From positions 1,612,001-1,676,000 of the forward strand of contig QYRS01000008.1 in NCBI GenBank assembly GCA_006503535.1: 64,000 nucleotides of DNA. Reading direction: 5' to 3'. Positions 33,858 through 47,074 of this stretch are shown piece by piece; positions within the stretch are counted from its first letter, which is position 1; every line of letters begins with the position of its first letter. The notes under the pieces are model-generated. The model was not told the DNA's origin. It saw nothing but the letters and a program-made list of their open reading frames with translations, and searched no databases. Source of the DNA: Arthrinium phaeospermum (lineage: Eukaryota > Ascomycota > Sordariomycetes > Amphisphaeriales > Apiosporaceae). Made by a program: the position numbers and the translations under genes.

Positions 33858-35384
33858 ATGGAACCAGTTGCCGCGAAACTCATTCGGACACTGACACTTC
33901 CAATCAGCCGCTGCACTCAGATTTTGCGTCTTACGATGGGTTCACTTGGAACGGATGCGCCCCAGGTGCCGGGGCCTGCTGGCACGCCACCTGCTGCCGA
34001 AGCGGCTCCAGCTGCGACTCCGGTCGTGAAAAAGAAGAAGGCCAAACCAAGGTTCACAGGCAAGCAAATGGAACTTTTGGGGCCCATGTTGGACACCGAA
34101 GTCTGGCCACGCCCTTATTACATTGAAGATGGCCTGCGCCGTCTCGCCCCCTACAATTACACCTACAACACCTGGTGCAAGGAACGCTGGAGGGGGCGAT
34201 CACTTCTGGAAGTCTTTGATAGTGAGTTCCGGGACCGCCCGCTGCCGTATTACAAGGCTGCGATGGAGTCCGGCAAGATTCTCATAAACGGGAAGCCGGC
34301 GATGCCAGATTATATCCTGAAGAATGGGGACCTGGTCTCTCACAAAATACACCGACACGAGCCGCCAGTTACGGGGGACCCCATCGGTATTATATACGAA
34401 GACGATGATATGATTGTCATCAACAAACCTTCGGGCATTCCCGTCCACCCAGCAGGAAGATACAATTTTAACTCGGTCGTCGAAATCATGAAGGAAGATC
34501 GCGGCCGGGAATGGACTGCCTATCCCTGCAACCGGCTGGACAGGCTCACCAGCGGCATCATGTTTGTAGCGAAAAGCGCAACCGATGCTGAGCGTCTAGG
34601 CGCCCAGATTCGAGATAGAAGTGTTCGCAAGGAATACATCGCCAGGGTCATTGGCAACTTCCCTGACGGCGAGGTGGTCTGCGATCAACCCATTCTCCAA
34701 ATATCGCCGAAGCTAGGTCTCAACCGCGTGAGGGCGAATGGAAAGGAGGCACGAACTGTTTTCAAGAAGCTCGCATACTATCCGCCAGAAGTATCGTCTT
34801 CCAATGCCACCGCCGATGCAGCCCTGCCCTCTTCGACCGAAGACAACGGGGGGAAGCCGTGGATGGACAAAGAAGGTTATTCTATCGTGCGGTGCCTTCC
34901 GGTAACTGGTAGAACCCACCAGCTCCGAGTCCATCTACAGCACCTGGGACACCCGATCCAAAACGACCCAATCTACGCAAACCAGCGTGTATGGGGCATT
35001 AGCCTGGGGCGTGACGACCCTGACGCCAAGGAGAACACAGACGATGATATAGTAACCAGGCTGAACCGCATGGGAAAGGAAGAGGTCGCAGATGCTGTGG
35101 CCTATCACGACGAAATGGTAGATGAGTACTACAAAAGGAAGGCCGAGAAAATGTCTGGCGAGCTTTGCGAGGTTTGTGACACGCCTCTATACACCGATCC
35201 TGGAGAGCAGGAGCTTTGTCTATGGCTACATAGTCTTCGCTATGAGGACGCTGGAGGCGCTTGGAAATATGTCAGCCCGCTTCCGAAATGGGCTCTCCCG
35301 CCGGCAGGGACAAGCGGCCCGACGGAGGTGGGAAGTATCGATGCTCTTGTCGAGGCAGTGAAAGATGACCCCGAGCTGGCTTAA
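33858..35384 (+). CDS. tRNA pseudouridine synthase, RluA family (Pus8/Pus9-like)
   Basis: This uninterrupted frame isomerises uridine in RNA; yeast relatives modify U32 of tRNAs. From the ATG at 33936 the protein is 482 aa; from 33858 it is 508 aa. An S4-like segment (GKILINGKPAMPDYILKNGD) precedes the synthase domain, with IYEDDDMIVINKPSGIPVHP, then the catalytic loop NRLDRLTSGI (Asp about 202 from the shorter start) and GRTHQLRVHLQHLGHPI. The C-terminus has CEVCDTP and LWLHSLRY, typical of the eukaryotic Pus9 group. Yeast Rib2 fuses a similar domain to a deaminase; I see no deaminase domain here. The upstream start adds a stretch rich in Arg and hydroxylated residues with little acid (VAAKLIRTLTLPISR), resembling a mitochondrial presequence. 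Dual localisation is inference. Confidence 0.93.
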   Translation: MEPVAAKLIRTLTLPISRCTQILRLTMGSLGTDAPQVPGPAGTPPAAEAAPAATPVVKKKKAKPRFTGKQMELLGPMLDTEVWPRPYYIEDGLRRLAPYNYTYNTWCKERWRGRSLLEVFDSEFRDRPLPYYKAAMESGKILINGKPAMPDYILKNGDLVSHKIHRHEPPVTGDPIGIIYEDDDMIVINKPSGIPVHPAGRYNFNSVVEIMKEDRGREWTAYPCNRLDRLTSGIMFVAKSATDAERLGAQIRDRSVRKEYIARVIGNFPDGEVVCDQPILQISPKLGLNRVRANGKEARTVFKKLAYYPPEVSSSNATADAALPSSTEDNGGKPWMDKEGYSIVRCLPVTGRTHQLRVHLQHLGHPIQNDPIYANQRVWGISLGRDDPDAKENTDDDIVTRLNRMGKEEVADAVAYHDEMVDEYYKRKAEKMSGELCEVCDTPLYTDPGEQELCLWLHSLRYEDAGGAWKYVSPLPKWALPPAGTSGPTEVGSIDALVEAVKDDPELA

Positions 35385-37960
35385 GAAAGCTTCCACGATA
35401 TGCAGTCATGGTCTGTCTGTATGGCAACTATGGCCAACCACGGGATGCTCCCTCCCCCGAGAGGCTTTGCCAACCCGGATCTTGGACTTGCCAGATAAGC
35501 TCCGCCAATGAAGACAGAAAGATCCCGCAAGCATTTCCAATAGGACATAGCCCAAATTGCAGCCAGGACCGGACTTACAACTGCTCCTCCTGTACAGTAC
35601 ACGACTTATTTCCTGCGTGGCCGTCTATCTAGCACTAAATCTGGGCCAAGCACGGATCAAACCTGGCGCGCGACATAAAGTTTTTCCATGCAGATTTTCG
35701 AAGGCGCGAAGAACAACATCGGACCTACTACTACAGCGATGGGCTTTTGCCACTCATGAGAAGACTGCGGGCACGAAACTTTATTGCCGTAGCCCGCAAC
35801 GGCGATATTGGCTAAGGCGCCACGTGCAGTTTCAAAATTTGACGCTGCAGCGAGGTCATGCTGACGACAACCGAATTCATTGATCATCCAAAGGTGTAAC
35901 TCGCGTCAGTATGGTACTTGGATGTACCGGATCTCTGAAGGCGTTTCTTCGCAGAAAACGTGTTCGTCCAGGGATGTTGCCTTTCGTCTGCGGGACATGC
36001 GTCAGCCGAGTACACCGTCTTTTGTTTTCTTCTTGGAAGCGATGTCATACAGAACCGGCGGCGCATTGTGAGACATGCATCTGTCAGATATATCTCTCAG
36101 AAGCCTTCGACGAGGGCTAGCACCTGCATTTGCATGCTCGAGGCCGATTTGACTGCAGATATGGGCAGATTGAAAGTCACGCGGCGTTCAGCGTGCCCTG
36201 GATAGAGATGAGGGTTGCAGACGAGTCCGAATGGCTACAATCTTGAACATTACCGCAGCTTCTCCGACCGAACTGATGCCGTTATTCTTGTGCAGTGCAG
36301 TGTTAAGGGGACGGGTCGTGAAACGTGGCTAACATGTTTTCTCTTGACGAAACTCAAGCGTACGAGTTAGTAGTGATGATTTGCCCCTCTGATGATGTCT
36401 GTCCCGGAGAAGAGCGCTCTCATCTCATCAGATCCACGAGGCGTGACGATGCAACCTGCGGGGTAGCCGTTTCCCCTTCGCACTGCGCCCATCCAGTGCC
36501 CGGTGTCGTCGGCCTTGATGAGAGAGCATCTATCCGTGAGCAGTCCTTGACCACGGATCAGGGGTCTCTTCCGTCAATTAATCCAGTGGGGTTCCCAAGC
36601 AAGGCAACGTCCAAACGGCGGCCCACTAATAAGTACCTGTAGCAGCTACTTAGCAGCTAGCAGCAACAGCGGCAGCAGCAACAGAAACAACAGGTGATGT
36701 CGAAACGTAAGTATTGTTGCTGCTGCTAGACAGACGCCATTGCACTATTTCTCTCACAGCACTCATGTACCCGCCGCCGGGATATGCTCGAAATGCACAC
36801 CTACCTTACCTCCATACACGTTATCATATTTTTTTTTCCCAGTGAATCCCGGCACTTCCCAGCCCCGCCACCCCTCGGAGGAGACAGAGGAGACAGAGGA
36901 GACATCGGGGGGGCCCCAAACCAGGGCTAAGAACACTAGCGTGAACTCTATTTGCGCAGCCTACCCCAAGGTACTGGAAAAGCAAGGCACCCCTGTCGGC
37001 GAGCCAAGCTGCTTTAAGCTAAGCACAAGAAGTGGGAAGCCACTCCTCCTCTGCCTGCAAAGTCAAGCTCTGCATCAATGGCGGATGGATGGAGGAAACT
37101 CGGCGGTACCTTGTACCACACATAACTTGCAACGGTACCTCAGGCCAACGAGGGTGAGGTTATGTTATGTAATTTGAGAGGAGGTTAGGTAGGGTCGCCG
37201 GATGATAGAATGCCTGCCTCAGACACTGCCTACCACCAACCAGGCAAAGAGGAGTCCAGTCGGAGTGACACCGGCAGTGGCAGTGAGAGAGCATGCAATG
37301 GAGAGACAGAGAGTTATGCAAAAGATACGGTCATGGGTGCTTGCTTGCATGAGCTGGTCTCCCCCAGGCCCCTTCATGTTCGATCCCACTCCCTGGGATA
37401 TCGCAGCAACTCAAGTACCTCAGTCGCAGAATGTTTGGATCGATACCTAATACGTCCTGGCTATGATAAGAACGGTTACTTCCATGGATTATCGACGCAG
37501 CCATGCTCGTCAGTCCAAGAGGCGACCTGCTCATCTGGCGCTAACCTCCCCCAAGTACCGTAGGGGTACGTGTACGTGTACTGGGGGACAGGCCTTTCTC
37601 TCATCAGTGCCCTCTCCTACCCACTGCTCCACATCATGGCGACTACCCATCATGACCCCCCCTCTCTCTCTCGCTCGAGACCTGCGAATGGCATAGCCTG
37701 GCATGTGGCAGCAAGTCTCTTCATGCAGCCGTGCTTTCTTTAGCTTACCAGTCTAGATGCTGTGGTGTGGATACACTCTTCCGTTGCGAGAGCCACCAAC
37801 CCTGTGCAGACCCAGTGTCACTAACACACACCCTGGCCTGGCTTGATGACACCCCATCTACGTGAGATATACATTTATAAATGTCCAGCCATGACGCCAG
37901 TCGAGCACTCTTGGCCCTCTCTGTCCACACCTCATCCCAATATCAATGCTTCTCACAGGT
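35385..37960. other. Intergenic and 5' region of the bZIP gene
   Basis: About 2.6 kb with no convincing gene. It holds a CAG/CAA-rich patch (36656-36692), a short GAGGAGACA tandem repeat (36876-36904) and several GGTAGG/ACCTAC-type motifs. Long leaders before transcription-factor genes are common in filamentous fungi. The 117-codon frame at 37210-37563 shows no domain. Confidence 0.5.
36876..36904. repeat. 9-bp tandem repeat
   Basis: The unit GAGGAGACA is repeated three times in the region upstream of the bZIP gene. Confidence 0.7.
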
Positions 37961-39656
37961 ATGGCTGATGCAACTTCATACAACTCCAGGAGTTCTTCAC
38001 CACTCTCCCCAGACAAGATGACCAAGTCGGATGCTTCCAAGTCTACCAAGCGTAAGGGTAAGAACGGCGTCGTCGACCACAACGTCCTCCCAATGGGCTG
38101 TCATTCTAACTCGGCTTCATCAGGCACTAGGAGTGTCTCTACCTTGACACCCGCTCAACTCGCCCGGAAACGAGCCAACGACCGGGAAGCACAGCGTGCC
38201 ATCCGCGCCCGCACAAAGGAGCACATCGAAAACCTTGAACGGGAGATTGAGGAGCTGCGAAGCTCACACAGCCGCGATGAGACCGTCCGGAACCTGCTGA
38301 GGCGGAACAAGGCCCTCGAAGACGAACTGCATCGCACGAGGGAAAGCATGGGGATTACCAGCGGTGGCCCACGCAACATGTATCCATCAGGTATGATGGT
38401 GTCGAAGGGAGTTTACGCGACTCGGTCTCACCATGACGCAGCCTACCACAGCCCCAGCTCGCGATCTTCGCCCATGGCGCAGGGCTCCTCCGACTACCCG
38501 GGCGTGCACGACATCCCCCCGTACGACAGCATGGGCAGCTCCGGCGAGCCCTGGTCGTCCACCGTCTCGTGCACCGTCCCTTCTACTGTCTCCAGCCCAT
38601 CGTCTTCCGGAGCCACCGACGAGCTCGGAAGCGCCTACTTTCCCACCAGCGCCCCGACCTCTCTCCTCGACAGGTCCGGCATTCCCTCGAGCATGAACTC
38701 GCCGACGGCGTCGTGCTTGAACGGGAAGATGGGCTACGATGACATCAAGTCAGGTGAGTTGTGCCCTTGGTTTTCTGCGGATGATATGAGGGACTGAAGG
38801 TCTAATTAAAGCCAGATCTCGGTTGCACCCAAATCAACGTTCTCCCCATGCCGCCGGCTTACCACCAGCCTCCGCCATGGAACATGTACCCCATGTACTA
38901 CCAAGGCTCTCCGGCTCTGTAGTGGGCTCTCAGCAGGACGGACTGCATCACTGGGAAACCCCAGTTTCGGTTTCACCACCTACCAACCACAGCGATGCAC
39001 TCCTAGTCGGCTATATCCAGGACTGTCGGCGCCTGGTCGACCTAGCCGGCGGTCAGCCAAATCCAGAAATCATCTACGGACCAACCTGTCCCAACGTTCG
39101 TCCCCTTATTGAAGCTCACTGGAGCGTTGAGTCGAACATGGGCCTCGACCGGAACCCACCTCGTCCTTCTCCCCTCAACCCTTTGGTCGATCTATTGAAT
39201 GCATTCCTCGACAAGAACGGGCTGCTAAGGGTGCTCGAGCGGGTGGGGTCCTTTGTGTTGTGCCAAAGGCTGGTAGCGTGGTTGATCTATCCGACCCAAG
39301 AAACCCACTCCAGACTCGGGTTTCTTGCGCCGCGTCCCAGCCAGCAGAACGTTGCCCACACCCAATGGATCGACTTCCTGTTCTGGGGGCAGCTGAGGGA
39401 CGTTGTACTACACAGACAAGAGGAGTACGCCACGGAGGAATTCATACAGCTTTACTGTACAAACTTGCGTTTACTGAATTGGCACGGAGGAGTAGCCCAG
39501 GCGTTTATCACGGATCATTCCACCGGCGCGCTGTATCTTACGGACGCATTTGTCCACCACGCCTTGGAACTCAGGAATTGGGCTTTGGGCGAGGCTTTTG
39601 CCAGGCGTTATCCGGAACTCAGAGAAATGGTGGCAATGGAGCCTAGAGACTGTTAG
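37961..39656 (+). CDS. bZIP transcription factor with C-terminal DUF3425 domain
   Basis: My model has four exons: 37961-38057, 38124-38753, 38816-38918 and 38993-39656, giving 497 aa. Intron 1 (66 nt, GTAAGA, CTAAC branch site, CAG) rejoins KRKG to TRSVSTLTP. Intron 2 (62 nt) has a GTGAGT donor. Intron 3 (74 nt) has a weaker GTAGTG donor; it is required because the proline/aromatic-rich frame stops at TAG while the DUF3425 frame continues in another phase. The basic region is RKRANDREAQRAIRART, followed by a leucine-zipper-like helix (IENLEREIEEL, LLRRNKALEDEL). A Ser/Pro-rich middle and the DUF3425 domain follow. Such factors bind DNA as dimers in the nucleus and regulate stress or developmental genes in filamentous fungi; targets are unknown. 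An ATG at 37946 in frame has a weaker context. Confidence 0.88.
38058..38123 (+). other. Intron 1 of the bZIP gene, open in frame
   Basis: The intron is 66 nt long, a multiple of three, and has no in-frame stop. Retention would insert 22 residues just before the basic region. The donor GTAAGA, a CTAAC branch-like site and a CAG acceptor support real splicing. Confidence 0.8.
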
Positions 39657-41440
39657 GTCTTGCAGACGGCATCGGCGCAAAGGGATCAAACTTGTCTTTT
39701 TTTATGTTGTTTTATTACTATGTTCTTCTTGTTTCTCTCTTCTCCCCTTTTTGTTCTTTTTTACATTACACGTTGGGCAGGAACGGGCAGCGTTACAACT
39801 GACCCTTGGAATCGGTAGGCGCTAGCCTACGGGCATTTTGATACCACGGGGTATTACGGCGTTGGGATGATGTTCTTTTTTTTTTATTGACGCTCATATC
39901 AAAAAGTGGGATGGCTGCGACAACTATCCATCACCAAACCGGGGGTGTTACGGGACCATGATACTCAAAAGAGATAACTTTGCTTGGCATTTCTTTTTCT
40001 TTCCCCATGCTGTTTTGATACAAGTTTTTCGATATAGATAGAAAGCCATGAATGTAATAAATCTTTTCAATTCAGATAATGAGTCTTCCTTGCTTTCATG
40101 AAAACGTGCCGAAATATGATATCTTTGACCAACACCCAATCAACGCGAATGCAGAGGTAATCTCATGCCCTTGCAGGACTTCTGAGCCGGGTCCTATTTT
40201 CTCGTCGACCAGCAATCCACAGTCAATGCCAGGCTGTAACAGACTACATGTCCAGACTTGCCAGAGATATTCCCCATAAGGCAGTGGCGGCGAGTCGTCG
40301 AACCTGGAGAAGCTAGCTTTTGCAAGCAAACACATGATCCGTGCCAGCAGCAAGCTGAGTCATGAATGGCATTTCTGGCGACGACCTAGGGATTCACCAA
40401 GCTCCCAAGTGCAATCCGAGGGTGGGAATCCCGCAGGACGTTCAAACAGTGAGTGAGCGAGCGCCTGGTGGTGGGCTACGAAGAAACAAGCAGAGATTGC
40501 GCTCATTTTGCTTTGTGTCCAGCCAGCATCCCAGCTCCGCCCAAGCACAAAGCACAAGCACAAGCACAACACGCAAAGATTGAAGGGGACCGGAGCGACG
40601 GCCGCGGACGAATCTTCGTCTCGACGGGGAGCACGCCTACCAGTTTCAGCCAATGCGGATGGGCGTGGTAGCCAGCCGGAAATCTCCATTCAGTAGGCAG
40701 ATAATTGCAATATGGAGTCTGGAACAATGGGCAGTCTCCAGTTGATGCTTAGACAGACATACGAGGCCCGCTCTCAGGAAAACGCTTTGAGGGGATAGAC
40801 AGTATTGGGGTGGATCTGTCGCCTACCTATCCAACTACCCTCCCCTGGCACCCGGTATTGATGTACTCTCATTAGCTAACGTCCATGGTATGAACCCGGA
40901 CTAAGGAAAAAAACACTGGGCTGCCTTTTGCTATTAGTACTATGTACGTGGTAGTTTGGTAAACGACTGCCCTATCTCACACGCTAGATGCAACGACCGC
41001 CGGCGGATGGAGCAAGCCAACGCCTGGACGTCTCCATTCCAGATCCATCATCGGTTCGAATCGCCCATTCTCCAGCACGCACCACGAGATATAGTAGACA
41101 GATTGACTGTTTTCTCGCCAACTGTACCCGGTCGACAAGCGCTTCCGGGCTGGCCAGCAACTGCCGCAAGCAGCGACGACCAACGGCCGGCTACTGGCGG
41201 TGGTCTCTTGAAGACGAGACCCCAGGCCACCTGACTGCCTACTACTATTGATATATGCACTTATTAGCTAATCGCGTCGGATGCGAGACCTGTGATTACG
41301 TTGCAGCCTGTTAAGTTACAGTAGAGAAAACACTGCCAAGGAGCTCTCGACCCCGAGCAAAGGGCCCGATGGTTGGCTAGACAGACGCCCGCCTTACGTT
41401 GCTCGGCTCGGTGTTCTGAGACTGCGACTACCACTGCGAC

Positions 41441-41464
41441 TACCTACCTACCTACCTACCTACC
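41441..41464. repeat. (TACC)6 microsatellite
   Basis: Six perfect TACC units lie in non-coding DNA; related CCTA motifs are scattered through this interval. Confidence 0.9.
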
Positions 41465-44400
41465 ACTACATACCACTCTACAGCTACTGCTGCTACTACA
41501 CCCAAGACTACTGCGGTGGGTTCTCGATCTGCCTTGTCGCCCACTTCTATCATGCCCACTTGTGTTAAATCACAAGGAGGAGTAGGAGGGGAAGCCGACA
41601 CGCATCTCCACGCGCACGCCCACGTAGGCCCGGCTCTCGCTATGCAACGATGCCGAGTCCAATGCATCATATCGGAAGGGATCATCGCAGAAGACTTGGG
41701 GAAATTTAGCAAGGCAGGCTGCGTATTGTACGTTTGGAGAGAAGGATAAACCACGGCCGAGTGCCTTCCCACCCCAGGCCAAGAAACTTCCAGGGGACCC
41801 GGGCATTTACGCGGACACGGCTCAAGTGATGGTTGACTAAACCGGCTATACCTTGCTGCAGATCATCGATGACCTTGGAAGATCTACCACTAGCAGGCCG
41901 TGTTGTTGCTGCCATATGCATACAGACAGATTGGTAGAGCCCCACACCACGAACAAGGGGGGAGGAGAGCCCTAAAGAGGACTCTCGGTCACTTTGGTTA
42001 CCCAAATTTGAATTGAAGCAACCACACCCCCCCGTGGCCGTGGCCCCCTCCCTAATCCCAAAACACAGACACAATTTACGGCCCTGGACACGGCCCCCGC
42101 CGACTGAAAACACCCTGCCCTGCAAAGCCCTGCAGGGCGGTGTATCCTGCTGCCGCGCGAACCTCACCCCTGGCTCTCCTTCCTCAATGAGGCGACCGAC
42201 TGTCGATTCTCGCACGAGAGACAGATTGGGGCTCCGAAATATCGGAGCTATTGCGGTCAAGGCTACACACAGGCTACAAAGCACCGACCGCCTACCCAAA
42301 GCTTAGGCATGCCATCCAGCTAGGGAGGCTTCCCCACCTGCCTCCTGCCGCTGAAGAAAGCTATGTACGGATTGTACGGAGTATGTACATACTAAGTATA
42401 CTAGAGTGAACAAACACCTTGAAGAAAAACAACACAGAACCTAGCATCGCCGACTGCGAGGACAAGCAGGACCGAAAGTCTAGAGCTAACGGAAGACCAT
42501 CCCGGGAAATGGCGCACTAGATCGAGAATCAACTGCAATCGAACAGAAGGCAAGAGGGAGAAGAAGAAAAAAGAGAGAAAAAAGTGAGGGAAGAAAAGAC
42601 GTTTGTGGATATGCGCCTGCTGCAGCTGCAACTGCACCTGGTTACTACAAGTGCTACTGTACGACAGCACTAACCTAGCCTAACTGCTAGGCGAGCTGCC
42701 ACTGCTCTCAGTGCAGCGCTACCAGGATCAACGACGCAACGGCTGCGTACCGACTTGAGAGGGCACCCCCACCCCTCCCTTTCGTCAATGCGCCGTCGGT
42801 CCATCTGAAGATAGACGCAGAGTGGGAGATGGATGGATGGCCCAGGATAGCCCGGGATGGGGTTGTTGGTGTGTGAGGGCGTGTGGTTTTGAAACGGGGT
42901 GCTATGCACTTGGCTGAACTCTAAACATGCTGGCCTTGTGTCGTGATGGCCACGCACCCTCTCTCTTTCTCTCTCGACCTCTTACGCCTCGTACGTCATC
43001 CGGCCAGTGTCGCGAGGGCTAGCGAGCAAGAGGGACAGCGGCACGATTGACAAGCTGCTTTCGATGGCATCGTTCCTGTTCGTTCTGCACAGATGCTCGT
43101 CAACAGAGTTCACGCCGCGCTCGCTTGAGAAGGCCTTCCCCGCGTTCGAGAAGAAATCCCGCACCCTCCTCCTCGACGAGCCAGCCTGTGCGCCTGCAAC
43201 CGCACGTGGCTTGGTTGGAAGGGGCCGGGCTTGAGACTGCAAGCTATGTACAGTACAGTAAGTATCGAGCCTAACACCACACCACACTCGCTCGCCTGCA
43301 GTCAACGGCCGACTTGCAAGTTGGACGCAGCGGAAGCCCAATGAGACTCCCCTTCCTTCAACTTGGATATCAAGCCGCCCCGCTTCAAGTGCCATATACG
43401 GACCTACAGTACAGGGTTTTCACACTGTCGAGATTTCCCGCTTTGGGCTGTTGACTTGCCCATGGGTGATGGTTACATTAGGCGAGTTTCTCAATGCAAA
43501 TACGTCGGATCCAGGGGTCCTCGATCTCCAGGTGGTACCGCGGCGTTTGGGATCCCCTGAGAAACATCAGCCTCCTTTTTCCCGTCTTGCGCAGGGGGGT
43601 ACACGGCCAAACAGCAGCAACAAGCAAAGCGCACATGCCCACGCAAATATAGACGCGGGGAGACGGGATCGCTTTTGGCTTTTTGGTTTTGACGGGCGAC
43701 GGGCCTGAAAATAGTACGGATGCAGGTTTCCCAGTGGCTGGCGCGACACGGGGCTCCTCATGCAAGCCACAGCGAACGAACGCCATTCACCGCTAGAGGC
43801 AGGCTCGTTGCTGGGCCGGCGCCGGTGGCCACCATAACACAACCGTGCAGGCGTTCGGGATTGTCCCGGTGAGCTGTCGGTCTTCTCTCCGACGGTCGTA
43901 AGGGACCATGCGTGAGGGTTGTGGCCAGGGGTGTGAGCAGTACACCACTATTTGTTTCTCTCGTCATCGCTGATCTTGATGATTATCATCAGGCTTTCAT
44001 CTGCGATCTCTTCTACCACTACAGCAATTGCTACATACAACATTAGTCTGTGTCTACGGTACGGATTGTCTGTCCCATAGCTCACTTGTCATCGTGATGA
44101 GCTGTCACAACTCGTCATACCTTTTCACCAAGGCGCCTTGCAAAAGTTGAAGAAGGCCCCGTGCCTGGGAATTGATCATGGCGGAACTGCCTCCGGCCCT
44201 GAAGGTTTGAACTCACCTCGAGCCTCTACTCGCCCCCTGCCCTGCTGGAAGATTGATTTTCCCTGGGACCCTAGAGCTCGGGGGACGGGAGACCAAAGCA
44301 AGACATACCTACTTACTTCTTTTGCGACCTTCCTGATTGAGGAAGCCTACGAAGACCCTAGCATGTCCAATTTCAGCTTGCCGGGCACGCACCGGTGCCT

Positions 44401-47074
44401 TACGCGGACGCAAGGGACGGCCGTATGGTCGTCGGAGATGTTTTGACAGCAATGCAACTTACTTGTAGCATGGGGTGACTATCCAAGTTTCTATTTGCGT
44501 CTCCTCTCGAAAAGAAACTCCAGGCGAATGGCAATACAAGAAAAACGAGCACCCTGTCCAACCAACACACAACACGTCCAAGAAGCAAGTGGCATGAACG
44601 GCGCTCTCCTACTAGGTACTACGACCCGTACGTTGCGGGGCAGCCTGCACCTGTTTTCTCTACAGTATTGTACCTACTACCAGCGGCACATGATTGTGAT
44701 GTCAGAGAATTCCAGCACCACGCCATCGCTCACAGGATATGCAACTACAGTGCTTGTCGATGCAGCCAGCATACAGCCTGGCAATCGGCAGCGGGGACTT
44801 GTTGATCAACATGCAACGAAGGAGCAGGTCAAACCTGAAGTGATGAACTCAAATACAGTTGCTGCAGATTCCCATAGCGTAACAAACGACACGATAGCAT
44901 CACGGCAGCATATAAGCCACGTGCGACGGGCAGATCCATATACGGATTGGGCAAGGTCCCGCTTCCGATGTCCTAAGAGGGCAATTCCGTAACAGTCCCG
45001 CATCCCTGCACAGGATTACGCACTGCACTGCGGTTGCGCCCAATACACAAGCGAAGGGAAATTAGTCAAGTAGGCCCTGTCGGTTCCGCAGCAGGGATAT
45101 CAGAAAGAACCCTGCCTCTTCCCCTACCACTGCCGCTCCGCAAGGCCGGTTCCCCTCTCCCACCCCTGACGAGAGCGAGGGAGAGCGAGCGCCTACTGTA
45201 AGTATCTGAGGAAACACCCATCACAGCGTGCCACAGTGGTCTAACGCAACGCAGGAGGCGACGCACAGTGACGCATCGCCAAACCTTAAAGACGAAGACG
45301 GCTTACTGTATCCCCGTGACGGTCATGTTTCTATGCAGCACCTCTCTCGCGTTACCTGTTTGACGACGGTGCTCCATTTACTACTCTCTTCGGCTTTGCC
45401 TGATGCCGTTGTCTGTGATCAGATCTGGGTGTGCGACAGCATGGCATGGCATCGGGGAGTGCATGATCTGTCGTTTCCTCAAGCCACCATGCAATGCAAG
45501 TGGGCGTTCACCCAAATAACTACCCACCGACTTGAGCCGGGTAATAGCAAGCCTTGCGCTTTATGAATACCGCCCCTGCTGAGAACACCATGCAATAACC
45601 AACGTTGCCGGCCTGATATGCACTAATCGGCACACCCTTTCGCGACCACACCACAACGCCACGCCGGCGGAATCCACGTGCGCTACGCGGCACACCTCCG
45701 CCGCTAGGAGTGCATCTTCCGGTGGTCGCATAGCCGTGTTTCGGGCTCTCGCTCTTCTCGATGATCGGGAGGATCTGCGATGGCGACGATCGCTGGCTGG
45801 CTGGCCGCCACATCCGCCGCCGCCGCTATGTACATCGGTTATCGAAAGCTTCCATCCAGCTTCCAAAGCTTCCAAAGCCATGACTAAAGGAGCTAACGTC
45901 CTCTAGACCGGAACCAGAAACCTTCTAGAAATCTTCTAGCGCAAGCTTGTCGCTCTTGGTGGTGGCCGGGCCTCGTGGAAATCCCAGCGGCCGAGTCATG
46001 AGCGGCGCCGCTATTCCTGCGGGTGGTGGTGGTGTGGGTGTCGCCCCGTGCGGTCCAATCGGTTCCGTCATCGTAGGGGGGGCCGGCTTGAGGGGGCGAT
46101 CTGCCCTTTTTGAAGGGGATACAGAGATACTGTAAGCCTCTGGGACGCGGTGCGGTTGACTCCTGATTGCGTGCTATCGAGGCCTTCTACGACTAGAAGC
46201 CAGCTTCTACCGCTAGGGGCCGGCCCATCCATCCATCTCAACCATGGAGGGGCGACTGATCGGAGCGGTCGCCTGTCTCCCAAAGTTCAAGATCACAGAC
46301 TGCACGCGAACCACGTGCGTGATACCACATCAAGGTTTGCACCGCTGCGGCGAAGGGCTGTGTGGTGGAAAAGGGACGGCGGGTGGGAATGTCGCTCAAA
46401 GTACATGTACGAATCCGCTCAGGAAACGGTACTTGATGTTTTTTATCTTCTCCAATGCCGCTTGAGGCTACTGGCATCCTCTAAGATCGTCCGGTGGCCT
46501 TTGCACTTCTCCTTGGTCAAGCTTCTGCGGCAGTAGAGCCGCTAGAAAGATGGGATGCGTACAGTATTGCCAATATTTTGGTGCGCCATATCATCGAGCT
46601 CAAACGCTGATCAATAACGGGGAGGGGGAGATGTTTTTGCACCAAAGACTGCCGACCGGTCTCCTCTCCCCTCCTCACCGCTGATAGCGCGACGATTGGT
46701 GTGGCCATAGGCAGGCACACAAACGCCTTAGCCCGTCGCCCTTGCCTTTCTTTATCGTCACCTCGTGGCGAGCTATCGCATCATGCGTTGGCCTTCCCGC
46801 GATCGGTGATCTCACCATGGCCTGATCTCCATCCCAAATTCATCACACCATGTCAACAGAAACGCTGTTGCATTGCCAACCTGCCGATGGCGGCGAAAGG
46901 GTTTACTGTACATGTTTTGTCATGTGAATACGGCGATGATCTCCATTGCTACTGCACACTATATTCAAGGGTATACCGACCTAGCGCTGACTTGAATATC
47001 TGCTTTTACAGCCAGCCAGACCGCCGGCCACGGGCGTAGAGCATGGACTCGGGAGAGCAACTTGATATTATGGT

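Noticed and set aside
26930..35384. Possible biosynthetic cluster (epimerase, deacetylase, oxidoreductase, thioesterase)
   Set aside because: There is no backbone synthase, transporter or cluster regulator; the genes are spaced and oriented like unrelated neighbours, and the pseudouridine synthase beside them is housekeeping.
41051..41063. B-box-like GGTTCGAATCG that could mark a tRNA
   Set aside because: Flanking bases do not form a T stem, and no A box lies at the right distance.
45905..45945. Possible heat-shock element (TTCTAGAA followed by TTC)
   Set aside because: The third TTC is out of the 5-bp register, and there is no gene nearby to be controlled.
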